Part shown: positions 45,797 through 56,107 of the stretch, piece by piece
Layout: every line of letters starts with the position of its first letter
Position numbering within the stretch: position 1 is the stretch's first letter
Origin: an uncultured Sphingomonadaceae bacterium
GTDB taxonomy: Bacteria; Pseudomonadota; Alphaproteobacteria; Sphingomonadales; Sphingomonadaceae
Direction of reading: 5' to 3'
Length of the DNA stretch: 64,000 nt
NCBI GenBank assembly: GCA_947499255.1
Contig: CANMNF010000002.1
Coordinates: forward strand, 880,430 to 944,429
Notes under the pieces: generated by a model
Told to the model about the DNA's origin: nothing
Seen by the model: the letters and a program-made list of their open reading frames with translations, nothing else
Database searches by the model: none
Program-made: the position numbers and the translations under genes

Positions 45797-48700
45797 ATGC
45801 ACAAAATACTTCCTTTTGGAAAGGCGGCGTTCGCCCTTGGTTTGGGCGTAATCACATGTGCAAATTCTGATGCTCCGAAAATGTCGGCGGCCGCTCAGAA
45901 CGCCGGCAGTGACTTGCCATTGACAGCAGAAACTTTCGCCAATCCACCGCGCGAAACATTCCCGCAAACCTGGTTCCATTCGATGAGCTCGAACATGTCC
46001 AAAGAGGGCATTACCAAGGATCTCGAAGCGATGGCAGCGATTGGCCTTAAAGGCTTTACGCTGTTTCATGTCTCGCAAGGTGTTGCTCACGGCGATGTAA
46101 AGTTCATGACCGAAGAGCATGTCGACATGCTCGAACATCTCGCCAAGGAGGCCGAGCGACTGGATCTGGATTATGCGTTGCATAACGCCGATGGCTGGTC
46201 ATCAAGCGGCGGACCTTGGGTTACGCCGGAAATGTCGATGAAAGAACTGGTGTTCTCTGAAACCTATGTTCCAGGTGGCGCTGTACGGGTAAATTTGCCT
46301 GAGCCGCATTCGCGTGAAGGGTTTTATCGCGATGTGGCGGTTATCGCCTATCCGACACTTGAAGCAGAAAAACTTGATCTGACGCTTGAGCCTGTAATCA
46401 CATCGTCATCCAGAGGATTTGACGGCAGCAAGGTTGGCCAAACGTCAGAATCTGTGCGCTTTCGCACGTCGCTTGGCCGGATTGAAGGTAAGCGTGGATG
46501 GAACGATCATGGCTGGATCCAGTACGATTTCGGCAAGCCTGTTGATATAAAAATGCTGAACATGACTTTCGACAGCAGCCGGACGGTGAGGCTTGAACTC
46601 GAAACGAGCATGGACGGTGAGAACTTCACCTCACAAGGCGCTCTTCCGATAAGCCGTTTGGGCAAGCGGCTGCGCGGGACCGATGTGACAATCGATGCGC
46701 CTGCGGCGCGATATTACCGGGTGAAGTCGAATGTGGCGCTCAGCCTGTACAACGTCACGTTTTCGCAGCTTGCCAAAATCGATAACGTTTATGGCCGAAC
46801 GAGCAATGCGCGGGTGGACGAGCCCAATCTGCGGCCCATCGGCAATCCTTTGGCACAGGAGATTATCGATCCTGCCTCAGTGATCGATTTGACCGGAATG
46901 CTGGATGAATCCGGCCAGCTTGCAGTGACGCTGCCTGACGGTGACTGGACGATTATGCGTTTTGGCATGACCAGCACAGGGGCAGTCAATGATCCTGCTT
47001 CGCCAGAAGGCGTCGGTCTGGAAATCGACAAATTCTCAAAAGAGGCAGCCAAACTGCATTATGACAGTTTCGTCGGCAAGGTCGCGCAACGTACGCCTGG
47101 CAATATGGATTTCATGCAGATCGACAGTTACGAGGTTGGCGGGCAAAGCTGGACCGATGGCTTTGCCGACATGTTTGCGCAGGAAAACGGGTATGAATTG
47201 CTGCCATATCTGCCGCTTTATGCTGGCCGATTTGTAGAAAGTGCAGAAACGGCTGAGCGTGTTTTGAGCGATAAGCGTCGCCTGGTTAGCGATTTGGTCG
47301 TCAAGAATTATTACACGGAAATGCGTGATCTGGCAGCCGAAGACGGTATCCGCACCATCATTGAACCTTATGGTTTTGGCCCTTTTAATTTTGTGGAATC
47401 AGGCGGTGTTGCCGATATTCCGATGGGTGAATTTTGGGTCGGCCGCGATCACGGCGTAATTGCCGCAGCCCGTTCGGCGGCCAACACCTATGGCAAGCCA
47501 ATCGTGGCAACCGAAGCTTTCACTGCGCTGCCTTCGGTAAATTGGGATTTCCACCCCGGCAATGTCAAAATCTATGGCGACAGAATGTGGGCCATCGGGG
47601 TGAACGAATTTACGTTCCACCGCTTTGCCCATCAGGCCAACACCAATGTCGCGCCAGGTATGTTGATGCACCATTGGGGCATCAATTTCGATCGCACGCA
47701 GCCGTGGTGGGATACCGGAGCCAAATCCTGGGTCGAATATATGGCGCGCGGGCAGTATATGCTGCGCCAGGGCAAACCTGTTGGTGATGTGCTGTATGTT
47801 CTTGGCGATGGCGCACCGTTGGTCTGTCCCGAAGAAAAAGCCATTATCAATGAGCTGGATATGGCGTTGGCGTATGATTGCCTGACCAGTGAACGCTTGC
47901 ATGCTGGGATGGCCTATACCGATGGGCAAATTCAGCTTCCGGTCGGATCGGCGTACGATGCGCTGGTTATTCCGGCTAAGGCCAGCTTCCTGCCCGCAAC
48001 GGTTGAAGCGCTGGCAAATCTGGCTGAGCGTGGCGTCCCGATTTATGGTACCCCACCGCAAATGCCTGCCGGGAAAGCGGCACTGGCTCAGGTGGCGCAA
48101 TACCAGTCGGCTGTGGCGCGCATCGCCGCAGTTGCAAAGCCGCTTGCAGCGTTGCCCGGCGATAATCTGCCCGATGTGACGCTCGATGGATATGAGAATG
48201 TGCGCTCGGCGCATCGCCGCACGCCGGATGCGGATATTCACTTCATTCTCAACCCGTCTGAAGATGCACAATCGTTGTTGGCTACCGTCAAGGGCGATTG
48301 CCGCGTACCTGAACTGTGGAACCCTGATACCGGTGTGGTGACCCGCCTTGCCAGTTATTCCTGCGCTGACGGAGCCATGCAATTGCGTTTCGATGCCGAG
48401 GGCAATGAGGGTACCTTCCTGGTGTTGCGCGAAGCGGCAAAACCGGGGAGCGGCACTGCACAGATGCTGATCGCTCATGATGGCAAAGGCGCTGTGGCTG
48501 CTGTGGCCGGCGAAGCGTTGGCCGTTGATGGTGCATGGAGCGCATCTTTGACCGGCTGGAATGTGCCGCAAAAGACCATTTCGATGCCTGAACTGATTGA
48601 CCTGAAGGATCATCCCGACAGTGCAGTCCACCACCATTCGGGCAGCATTCAATACACCACCACCGTTCAGCTTCCCGCCAATTGGGTTCGTACAGCGGAT

Positions 48701-49099
48701 CGTCTGATGCTCGATTTAGGGCAAGTTGAAGTGGCCGCCACGGTTAGCGTGAATGGGCAGGTAATGGATACCTTGTGGACTGCGCCTTATCATCTGGACA
48801 TCACCGATGCAGCAAAGCCGGGTGCCAACGAAATCAGCATTCGGGTAGACAACCAATGGGCCAACCGCCTCATCGGTGACGAAGCTTTGCCAGACACCTC
48901 CGGGTACAATTATGTGCAAGGCTATAGGAGTTCTGGCGATATGGTCGATTGGTATAAGGAAAACCGTCCGCCCCCAGCCACTGAGCGTGTGACCTTTGCG
49001 ACGCACAAATTCCTTGAAGCTGACGATCCATTGCCATCGTCGGGTCTCATCGGGCCTGTGCGTATCGTGCCAATGATGTTCAAAGCGCCGGCAAAATAA
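45797..49099 (+). CDS. GH106-family alpha-L-rhamnosidase (copy 3, tandem paralogue of copy 2)
   Basis: [136 protein letters not shown] before ATG 45797. Confidence 0.92.
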   Translation: MHKILPFGKAAFALGLGVITCANSDAPKMSAAAQNAGSDLPLTAETFANPPRETFPQTWFHSMSSNMSKEGITKDLEAMAAIGLKGFTLFHVSQGVAHGDVKFMTEEHVDMLEHLAKEAERLDLDYALHNADGWSSSGGPWVTPEMSMKELVFSETYVPGGAVRVNLPEPHSREGFYRDVAVIAYPTLEAEKLDLTLEPVITSSSRGFDGSKVGQTSESVRFRTSLGRIEGKRGWNDHGWIQYDFGKPVDIKMLNMTFDSSRTVRLELETSMDGENFTSQGALPISRLGKRLRGTDVTIDAPAARYYRVKSNVALSLYNVTFSQLAKIDNVYGRTSNARVDEPNLRPIGNPLAQEIIDPASVIDLTGMLDESGQLAVTLPDGDWTIMRFGMTSTGAVNDPASPEGVGLEIDKFSKEAAKLHYDSFVGKVAQRTPGNMDFMQIDSYEVGGQSWTDGFADMFAQENGYELLPYLPLYAGRFVESAETAERVLSDKRRLVSDLVVKNYYTEMRDLAAEDGIRTIIEPYGFGPFNFVESGGVADIPMGEFWVGRDHGVIAAARSAANTYGKPIVATEAFTALPSVNWDFHPGNVKIYGDRMWAIGVNEFTFHRFAHQANTNVAPGMLMHHWGINFDRTQPWWDTGAKSWVEYMARGQYMLRQGKPVGDVLYVLGDGAPLVCPEEKAIINELDMALAYDCLTSERLHAGMAYTDGQIQLPVGSAYDALVIPAKASFLPATVEALANLAERGVPIYGTPPQMPAGKAALAQVAQYQSAVARIAAVAKPLAALPGDNLPDVTLDGYENVRSAHRRTPDADIHFILNPSEDAQSLLATVKGDCRVPELWNPDTGVVTRLASYSCADGAMQLRFDAEGNEGTFLVLREAAKPGSGTAQMLIAHDGKGAVAAVAGEALAVDGAWSASLTGWNVPQKTISMPELIDLKDHPDSAVHHHSGSIQYTTTVQLPANWVRTADRLMLDLGQVEVAATVSVNGQVMDTLWTAPYHLDITDAAKPGANEISIRVDNQWANRLIGDEALPDTSGYNYVQGYRSSGDMVDWYKENRPPPATERVTFATHKFLEADDPLPSSGLIGPVRIVPMMFKAPAK

Positions 49100-49211
49100 G
49101 GCCTTAGCAAAACCCGCCGGTCAGGACATCTGTGCTGGGTGCGAGCCGGGGATGACTGACATTTGTGAGCGATAGTTGAATTCGCCGCTGAATATATTTG
49201 GAGAGCTGTCC

Positions 49212-50723
49212 ATGAATTTTCGTATCGCGCAAACCGGGCCGCGCAAACTTCGAGGTTGGCTGCGTACCGGTCTTGCTATTGTCACCTCGGTGCTGGTGGC
49301 ATCTGCTGCATCCGCACAGGATCGGCCAAATGTGGTGTTCATCGCGGTTGATGATCTTCGCACCGCGATCGGTGCCTATGGCGATGATATTGCGGTAACT
49401 CCCAATATGGACAAGTTCGCCAGTGATAGCTTGCTGTTCGAACGCGCCTTTGTGCAAATGGCCACCTGTTCGCCATCGCGCGCCTCGTTAATGTCAGCAA
49501 TGCGTCCAGATACCTTGCAGATCTATTACAGCACGGGCGATGGTGGCAAAGTGCAAGACAGCATCCCGCTGGACCAAACGTTGAACGGGTTTTTCAAAGC
49601 TGGCGGATATGAAACTATCTCCATCGGCAAGATTTACCACCACCCCGATGACAGCAAGGCAGGTTGGTCGCAGCGGCATTTCAATGCCAAGGACGATGAA
49701 AGTCAGCGTCGCCGTGCCCGGACAGCAGGTATCGAATCCTATTTGGCGGCGCTCGATTTCAAAGAGAATAGCGGTTCCAATCGGATGAAGCCCCTATTGT
49801 ATGAAAGTGAAGATGTTGGCGATGAAGCCTATGCTGATGGCACGAACACGCTTTTTGCAATACAGGAACTTGCTCGTCTGTCACGCGGCGACACGCCGTT
49901 CTTTCTAGCGCTTGGGCTGCGCAAGCCACATCTGCCTTTTAATGCGCCGAAGAAATATTGGGATCTGTACGATCCAGAAACAATGCCGCTGCCAAGCCTG
50001 ATGGCTCCGCCCGAAAACGCGCATCCTTACACGCTAAGCAGTTTTGGTGAGATCCGCACATATGCCGGAGCGCCGGGCAGGAACGAGATCACCATCGATT
50101 TCATCCGGAAGATGCGTCATGCCTATTACGCCAATGTTTCTTATGCCGATGCAATGGTCGGGAAAGTTCTCAAAGCGATTGATCACCTTGGCCTTGCAGA
50201 CGATACAATCGTTGTTGTCTGGGGTGATCATGGCTTCAAAGTTGGCGAATATGAATCGTTCAGCAAGCACACCAATTTTGAGATCGACACGCGCGTCCCG
50301 CTGATGATCCGTGTGCCAGGCAAGCAGGCGGGCACACGCACGGCTGCGCTGGTTGAAACGATCGATATCTTTCCCACTCTGGCCGAGCTTACCGGTCAAG
50401 CGCCTCCTCGCGAAAAGGAAGGCCGCAGTTTTGCCACGCTGATCGACAATCCCGAACAACATTTCAGAAATGCCACGTTCCAGCAATTCTATCGCGGGTA
50501 TCGCGGTGATGATTTGATGGGATATGCTGTGCGCAGCGACAATTTCCGCTATGTGGCATGGACGAAAACCGAAGATGGCGAGACAATCGGCGTCGAGCTG
50601 TACGATCACCGCAACGATTCTGGCGAAACCGCCAACATCGCCGATGATCCCGCTTATGCCTCGACGCTGGCTTACATGGAACAGCTAAGGGTTGCGGCAA
50701 AGCATGGGCCGGTAAATAACTGA
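49212..50723 (+). CDS. Type I formylglycine-dependent sulfatase (iduronate-2-sulfatase-like), exported
   Basis: RPNVVFIAVDDLRTAIGAYGDDIAVTPNMDKFASDSLLFERAFVQMATCSPSRASLMSAMRPDTLQIY (C-x-P-S-R), VVVWGDHGFKVGEYESFSKHTNFEIDTRVPLMIRVPG; signal peptide. Confidence 0.92.
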   Translation: MNFRIAQTGPRKLRGWLRTGLAIVTSVLVASAASAQDRPNVVFIAVDDLRTAIGAYGDDIAVTPNMDKFASDSLLFERAFVQMATCSPSRASLMSAMRPDTLQIYYSTGDGGKVQDSIPLDQTLNGFFKAGGYETISIGKIYHHPDDSKAGWSQRHFNAKDDESQRRRARTAGIESYLAALDFKENSGSNRMKPLLYESEDVGDEAYADGTNTLFAIQELARLSRGDTPFFLALGLRKPHLPFNAPKKYWDLYDPETMPLPSLMAPPENAHPYTLSSFGEIRTYAGAPGRNEITIDFIRKMRHAYYANVSYADAMVGKVLKAIDHLGLADDTIVVVWGDHGFKVGEYESFSKHTNFEIDTRVPLMIRVPGKQAGTRTAALVETIDIFPTLAELTGQAPPREKEGRSFATLIDNPEQHFRNATFQQFYRGYRGDDLMGYAVRSDNFRYVAWTKTEDGETIGVELYDHRNDSGETANIADDPAYASTLAYMEQLRVAAKHGPVNN

Positions 50724-50732
50724 AGCAATCGG

Positions 50733-50757
50733 CGCGCCGCTCTTGTGTCGGCGCGCG
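50733..50757. repeat. Intergenic inverted repeat GCGCGCCG-N9-CGGCGCGC
   Basis: Perfect 8-bp stem directly downstream of the sulfatase gene; no T-tract. Confidence 0.6.
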
Positions 50758-50827
50758 AAAGGGGCAAAGATCAAAAGGTCATGCCCGGCGGCAACGTGCC
50801 GCATCGCTGGTTCTAATCAGGAGTGGG

Positions 50828-52072
50828 ATGACAATGATGATAAGGAAACTTACGGCTTGCACATTGGTGGCTTTGCTTTCGGCCACCATGCTTTCTACTC
50901 CTGCTGCGGCAGATGGTCATGCTCATGGAGAGGTGTCGAAACACGTCTCCTGTTCGCAAATCACGCCTGAATGGCGCAGGCCTGCAATGACCGATCCCAA
51001 AGAGGCTTCGGCTGAAGAAATCGGTTGCGCGGTTGCCAGTTGGCAGCTCGCCGCCAAGGAAGATATGGATTATATCGATATCAAGATCCCCCAAAGCTCT
51101 TATGGGCGCGGTTGGGTCAAGGCGACATTCTATATCGGGCTCGACACATTCGCCAGCGCGATGGGAGATGACAATCTGCTTGGCAGAGTGCGCCAGTTTG
51201 CGTTGGAAAATGGGCTCGAACTTGGTGATCGCCCCTGGCATGGCGATGATCAGGCAGTCGCGGCGGTTTATGCCGCTATGGCCATGCGTGAGAACGAACC
51301 GGAATATATGCGCAAATCGCGCGAGCGTTTCGATGAAGTTATGGCGGCCAATTATACGCACAGCCTGGAACTGATCGAGCCGGAGGTTCCCGGTACTGAA
51401 AGCGTGTGTCAAACGCGTTGGTGCTGGGCTGATGCGATTTTCATGGCGCCGCCGGCATGGGCGCTGGCGACAAAGGTTTCGGGCGATCCCAAATATCTCG
51501 ATTACGCAGTCTCGGAAACCCGCGCGACAATCGAATATCTGCAAGACCCGCAAACGGGTCTGTTGTTTCGGGACAGCCGTTATTTTGATCTGAAAACCGA
51601 AAACGGCAAGCCGGTATTTTGGAGCCGTGGCAATGGTTGGGTATTTGCCGGTCTGGCGCGGTTTATCGATGCGATGCCGCAGGATCATCCGGATTTGCCA
51701 TACATGAAACAGACCTATCTCACGCTTGCAGACAGGTTGGTAACCTTGCAGCGCGAAGACGGGTTCTGGCCGACTTCATTGATGGATGCGGAATATCTGA
51801 CCAATCCGGAAGCCAGCGGTACCGGCTTTTTCGGTTATGGTCTGGCATGGGGTATCAATAACGGCATGTTGCAAGGCGAGCAGTATATCAACGCCCGCGA
51901 CAAAGCATGGGATGCGATGCGATTTGCAACCAACAGCGCTGGTAAAGTGGGCTGGGTCCAGCAAATCGGGAAAGATCCGCAAACAACGCAGGCCGAAACC
52001 AGCCAGCTTTATGGCGCGGGCGCAATGCTGTTGTTTGCAAGCGAGATGCTGGACGTTGAAACACAACATTAG
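50828..52072 (+). CDS. GH105-family unsaturated uronyl hydrolase (second copy), exported
   Basis: Signal MTMMIRKLTACTLVALLSATMLSTPAAA; GWVKATFYIGLDTFASA, WHGDDQAVAAVYAAMA, CQTRWCWADAIFMAPPAWA, FWSRGNGWVFAGLARFIDAMP, EASGTGFFGYGLAWGINNGML. Confidence 0.9.
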   Translation: MTMMIRKLTACTLVALLSATMLSTPAAADGHAHGEVSKHVSCSQITPEWRRPAMTDPKEASAEEIGCAVASWQLAAKEDMDYIDIKIPQSSYGRGWVKATFYIGLDTFASAMGDDNLLGRVRQFALENGLELGDRPWHGDDQAVAAVYAAMAMRENEPEYMRKSRERFDEVMAANYTHSLELIEPEVPGTESVCQTRWCWADAIFMAPPAWALATKVSGDPKYLDYAVSETRATIEYLQDPQTGLLFRDSRYFDLKTENGKPVFWSRGNGWVFAGLARFIDAMPQDHPDLPYMKQTYLTLADRLVTLQREDGFWPTSLMDAEYLTNPEASGTGFFGYGLAWGINNGMLQGEQYINARDKAWDAMRFATNSAGKVGWVQQIGKDPQTTQAETSQLYGAGAMLLFASEMLDVETQH

Positions 52073-52199
52073 TGCGCCTTTAGATCAGAGGTGGTTTCTC
52101 ACATAAACAGCGCGATCCATCGTTCTTCAAGCAGGCCCAAAACAGGCCCGACACAGGACGGTATCAATTTTTGAATCCGACGGTAAACGGAGTGAAATT

Positions 52200-55100
52200 A
52201 TGAAGTTCAGTCATGGGTCAGCCCGCCGACCATCAAGCAGAGCAATGAAGGCGTCGCCAGCTCGTAAAACTGGTCTGTGGCGCAGCGCTGTGGCAGGTGC
52301 GCTGATGATGTCTGTATCAGGCGGCGCGATGGCGCAATCGATGGAAGAGGATTTTCTCAATCCTCCCGAGCGCGCCAAGCCCAGAACCTGGGTCCACGCG
52401 CTTAATGGCAACATGACCAAAGAGGGCTTTACCAAAGATCTCGAAGCGATGGCGGAGGCGGGGCTGGGCGGGATCATCCTGTTCCACGTCAGTCTGGGAA
52501 TGCCGACTGGCCCTATACGTTTCGATTCGCCTGAACATCACGAAATCGTCACCCATGTTGCAGCCGAGTGTGAACGGCTGGGCCTGTCTTTTGGTATCCA
52601 TAATACAGATGGCTGGACGTCTAGCGGAGGACCATGGATCACGCCTGAAAACTCCATGAAGATGACCACCTGGAGCGAAACGATCGTACAAGGTGGTGGT
52701 GATGTAAATGTCGCGTTGCCGCAGCCGACCAAGCGCGAAGGGTATTACCAAGATGTTGCGGTGATTGCGTATCCCACATTGCAAAGTGAGCTTGTAGATG
52801 CCTCGCTGAAACCAACGATCACATCGTCCCACCCCGATCTTGATATCGCGTTGCTGCAGGATCAGCGCTGGGACGAACAAAGCGCGCTACCAGTGGGTGA
52901 AGACGGCAAAAGCTGGATCCAATTTGCATATGATGAACCACAAACCATCAATGGCGTGTTTCTGGCGATGTTTCGCCCCATCGGGGGGAGCCGCGAATAC
53001 GAAGTTCATACTTCCGATGACGGAATAAACTTCACAAAGATCGACCGCCAGCGCCTGAAGCGCAAAGGCAAGCGGGATTTTGCCATAGATCAGCGACTTG
53101 ACGCGGTGACGGCAAAATACTTTCGGATCGTGCTGGAGCAACGGGCCAATATTTCAGAAGTCGCGCTGACATATCGGCCGCAATATGATCAATATCTGGA
53201 AATGATCTCGCTCTACAAGCGCAATACGCATCAATTCAAGGATTTGGAAGCGGCGGACCCATCGCTAATTATCGATAAGGATCAGGTCATCGATCTGACC
53301 GGCAAAATGGGTATTGATGGCCGATTGCGCGCCTCGCTTCCTGCTGGCGATTGGACGGTCATGCGCTTTGGATACACCTCGACATCCGCGATGAACGGCC
53401 CCGCATCGCCAGAGGGGCGTGGTCTTGAAAACGACAAGATGAACCGCCCATCGTTCAAAATCCACTACGATGCGTATATGGGCAAAGTCATCGAGAATAC
53501 ACGCGAAGTGGCGCCCAACGCTTTGCAATATATGGAGATCGACAGCTTCGAGGTTGGCGGACAAAACTGGACCCACGGCTATCACCAGCTCTTCGAGGAA
53601 AAATTCGGGCATTCGATCAAGCAATATCTGCCGCTTTATGCCGGCCGATTGGTGGGTAGTGTAGATGAGTCATCGCGCATCCTGTGGGAAATGCGCCGCC
53701 TCAGCAGCCAGTTGATCACCGACAATTATTTTGCCTATTTCACCGAGCTGACGAATGAAGACGATCTCATCACCTATGTTGAACCTTATACATTCAACGC
53801 CCCGTTCGATGAGATCGATGCAGGACAACATGCCGACGTACCGATGGGAGAATTCTGGGTAACCTGGCCGCACGAACGCTACGATACTGGCGTCGCGGTT
53901 TCCAGTGCACGCCTATACGGCAAGCCGATCATTTCAGCAGAAGCGTTTACCGCAAGCGCTGTTGACGGCAATTGGCGGCTACATCCCGGTACGCTCAAGA
54001 CAGCGGGCGACAAAGCGTGGGCTTTGGGCATTAATGAGTTCTTTTTCCACCGCTACGCGCATCAGCCCAACACGCATGTGCGCCCCGGTATGACGATGTG
54101 GCAATTCGGCAGCCATATTGATCGCAACCAGACATGGTGGGACACCGCTGGCAAGGAATGGTTTGAGTATATTGCACGTGGTTCGCAAATCCTGCGGCAG
54201 GGTGTGATCAAGTCAGACATGCTTGTCTATAATGGTGAAGGATCGCCCAGTACCGCTGCCAAACGCACCAGCCTTGGCAGACGTATTCCCAACAGCATCA
54301 ATTTCGATACGACGAATACCGATGCTCTGCATAACCGCGTTGCGCCTAAAAATGGGAAACTGGTTCTGCCTGACGGTGGAAGCTACCGGTCACTGGCCTT
54401 GTGGAACACCGAGCTGGTTTCAATCGCTACGCTTGAACGGATCGCGGAATTGGCTGACGCGGGGATCATTATCATAGGCAAACGGCCCGAAGGTCTGCCA
54501 GGATATGGACGAACAGACGCGGAGAAGGCCCGTTTCGAGCAGCTCGTCGATCACATCTGGGCCAAGCCCAAAACCTATGAGAGCCTTGAATACGAAGATA
54601 TTTTTGCAAAGAACGATCTACCGCTCGACCTGTCGGTCGAAGGGAAGAACAACTTCATTTATCAGCACAAGGTCGATGGTGAACGCGACATCTATTACAT
54701 CGCCAATTACGAGAATGAAGATGGTGTTATCGAGTATGATTTCAGCATCACTGGCAAAATCCCCGAGATGTGGGACCCGGTGACCGGAGCGACCACAAAA
54801 CTCGCGCATTTCGAACAGACTGAAACTGGCGTGCGTGTGCCGATCTCGGTTCACAAGGACCAATCGTTCTTCGTCATCTTTAAAGAGCCGATTGTGAGTG
54901 CGCCGATTACCGAGGCTTCACATGGTTCAGCTGAATTGCCGATGTTCACATGGGACGATGATGGCGCCATGTTCATGGAAACAATGGCGAACGGTGAATT
55001 TAACGGAAGCCGAGCCGATGGAAGCCGGTTTGCGATCAGCATAGACGATCTTCCTGAAGACCAGGCAGTTTCGGGTAATTGGTCGATCTCATTCGACGAA

Positions 55101-55634
55101 TCGTTTGGGTATGGAGAGACTCTGGAAGTTGACGAGTTGTTCGATTGGAGCACTGCGGAGGAATTCGACCTGAAGCATTATTCCGGCACTGCGACATACC
55201 AAACCACTTTCTCGGTCGAGCCTGTGTCTTTGCAAACGGGTTACACGACCATGCTGAACCTTGGCGAAGTCAACGTTACGGCAACCGTATATCTCAACGG
55301 AGAAAAGGTAGGAACCGCATGGTCAGCGCCATATGAATTGGACATTTCCGATCAACTGCGCCCCGGCGAGAATGCGCTGCGGATTGAAGTTGCCAATACC
55401 TGGACAAACAGATTGATCGGTGACGAGCATTATCCGCGCACGGACGGATACGAAGCGCGCGGCAACCTGCAAATGCCGGCGTGGTTTTCGGAAAACCGTC
55501 CGATGCCCGAAGGCCAGCGTCAGACATTCAGCGCGTATGATTTTTACGAGGCGACCGATGATCTGATGCCATCCGGGCTTGTCGGGCCGGTGGTGCTTTC
55601 GACCTCGAAGAAAGTCAGATTAGCAGGCAAATGA
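52200..55634 (+). CDS. GH106-family alpha-L-rhamnosidase (copy 4)
   Basis: [122 protein letters not shown]. Confidence 0.92.
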   Translation: MKFSHGSARRPSSRAMKASPARKTGLWRSAVAGALMMSVSGGAMAQSMEEDFLNPPERAKPRTWVHALNGNMTKEGFTKDLEAMAEAGLGGIILFHVSLGMPTGPIRFDSPEHHEIVTHVAAECERLGLSFGIHNTDGWTSSGGPWITPENSMKMTTWSETIVQGGGDVNVALPQPTKREGYYQDVAVIAYPTLQSELVDASLKPTITSSHPDLDIALLQDQRWDEQSALPVGEDGKSWIQFAYDEPQTINGVFLAMFRPIGGSREYEVHTSDDGINFTKIDRQRLKRKGKRDFAIDQRLDAVTAKYFRIVLEQRANISEVALTYRPQYDQYLEMISLYKRNTHQFKDLEAADPSLIIDKDQVIDLTGKMGIDGRLRASLPAGDWTVMRFGYTSTSAMNGPASPEGRGLENDKMNRPSFKIHYDAYMGKVIENTREVAPNALQYMEIDSFEVGGQNWTHGYHQLFEEKFGHSIKQYLPLYAGRLVGSVDESSRILWEMRRLSSQLITDNYFAYFTELTNEDDLITYVEPYTFNAPFDEIDAGQHADVPMGEFWVTWPHERYDTGVAVSSARLYGKPIISAEAFTASAVDGNWRLHPGTLKTAGDKAWALGINEFFFHRYAHQPNTHVRPGMTMWQFGSHIDRNQTWWDTAGKEWFEYIARGSQILRQGVIKSDMLVYNGEGSPSTAAKRTSLGRRIPNSINFDTTNTDALHNRVAPKNGKLVLPDGGSYRSLALWNTELVSIATLERIAELADAGIIIIGKRPEGLPGYGRTDAEKARFEQLVDHIWAKPKTYESLEYEDIFAKNDLPLDLSVEGKNNFIYQHKVDGERDIYYIANYENEDGVIEYDFSITGKIPEMWDPVTGATTKLAHFEQTETGVRVPISVHKDQSFFVIFKEPIVSAPITEASHGSAELPMFTWDDDGAMFMETMANGEFNGSRADGSRFAISIDDLPEDQAVSGNWSISFDESFGYGETLEVDELFDWSTAEEFDLKHYSGTATYQTTFSVEPVSLQTGYTTMLNLGEVNVTATVYLNGEKVGTAWSAPYELDISDQLRPGENALRIEVANTWTNRLIGDEHYPRTDGYEARGNLQMPAWFSENRPMPEGQRQTFSAYDFYEATDDLMPSGLVGPVVLSTSKKVRLAGK

Positions 55635-55726
55635 AAGCGGCTGGATATTAGCTCCAATGTGCGTGAAGCAGCCAAACGCGGCGGCCAAAGCACGAGCATT
55701 GTGGATGCGGATTGAACGATCAGAAA

Positions 55727-55753
55727 GCACAGCCCGATTCTGTCGGGCTGTGC
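55727..55753 (+). terminator. Strong hairpin, probable terminator downstream of GH106 copy 4
   Basis: GCACAGCCCGA-TTCTG-TCGGGCTGTGC, 11-bp perfect stem; only a weak following T-tract (GATTTATAAA). Confidence 0.6.
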
Positions 55754-56107
55754 GATTTATAAAACCGATCAATTATCACATGCTGTATTTTGGCCACGCT
55801 TGCTGTGAAAACGTTAGTAACGACGCCAAAATCAATTATGCAACGGCTTCTAAGTACCGATGCTGCGCTGCACAAATTCATAAAAACCGAGGTATTTAGC
55901 CGAGAAGAGTAATAATATTACCTACAGGCCTATCGAAGTATAATAAAGTTTCGCTAAGTCAAAATAAACGCAAGGTTTGTGGTGGCCGGTCCGCCAAACA
56001 GCCTTGATGCCATTGGTTTTGCATGGAAAGTCTTGACTTAAGCAACTGTGTTCGCGAATGATCAAAAAAAATCAGGCGGTATCGCCAAAATTATGAGGGG
56101 AAGATGT

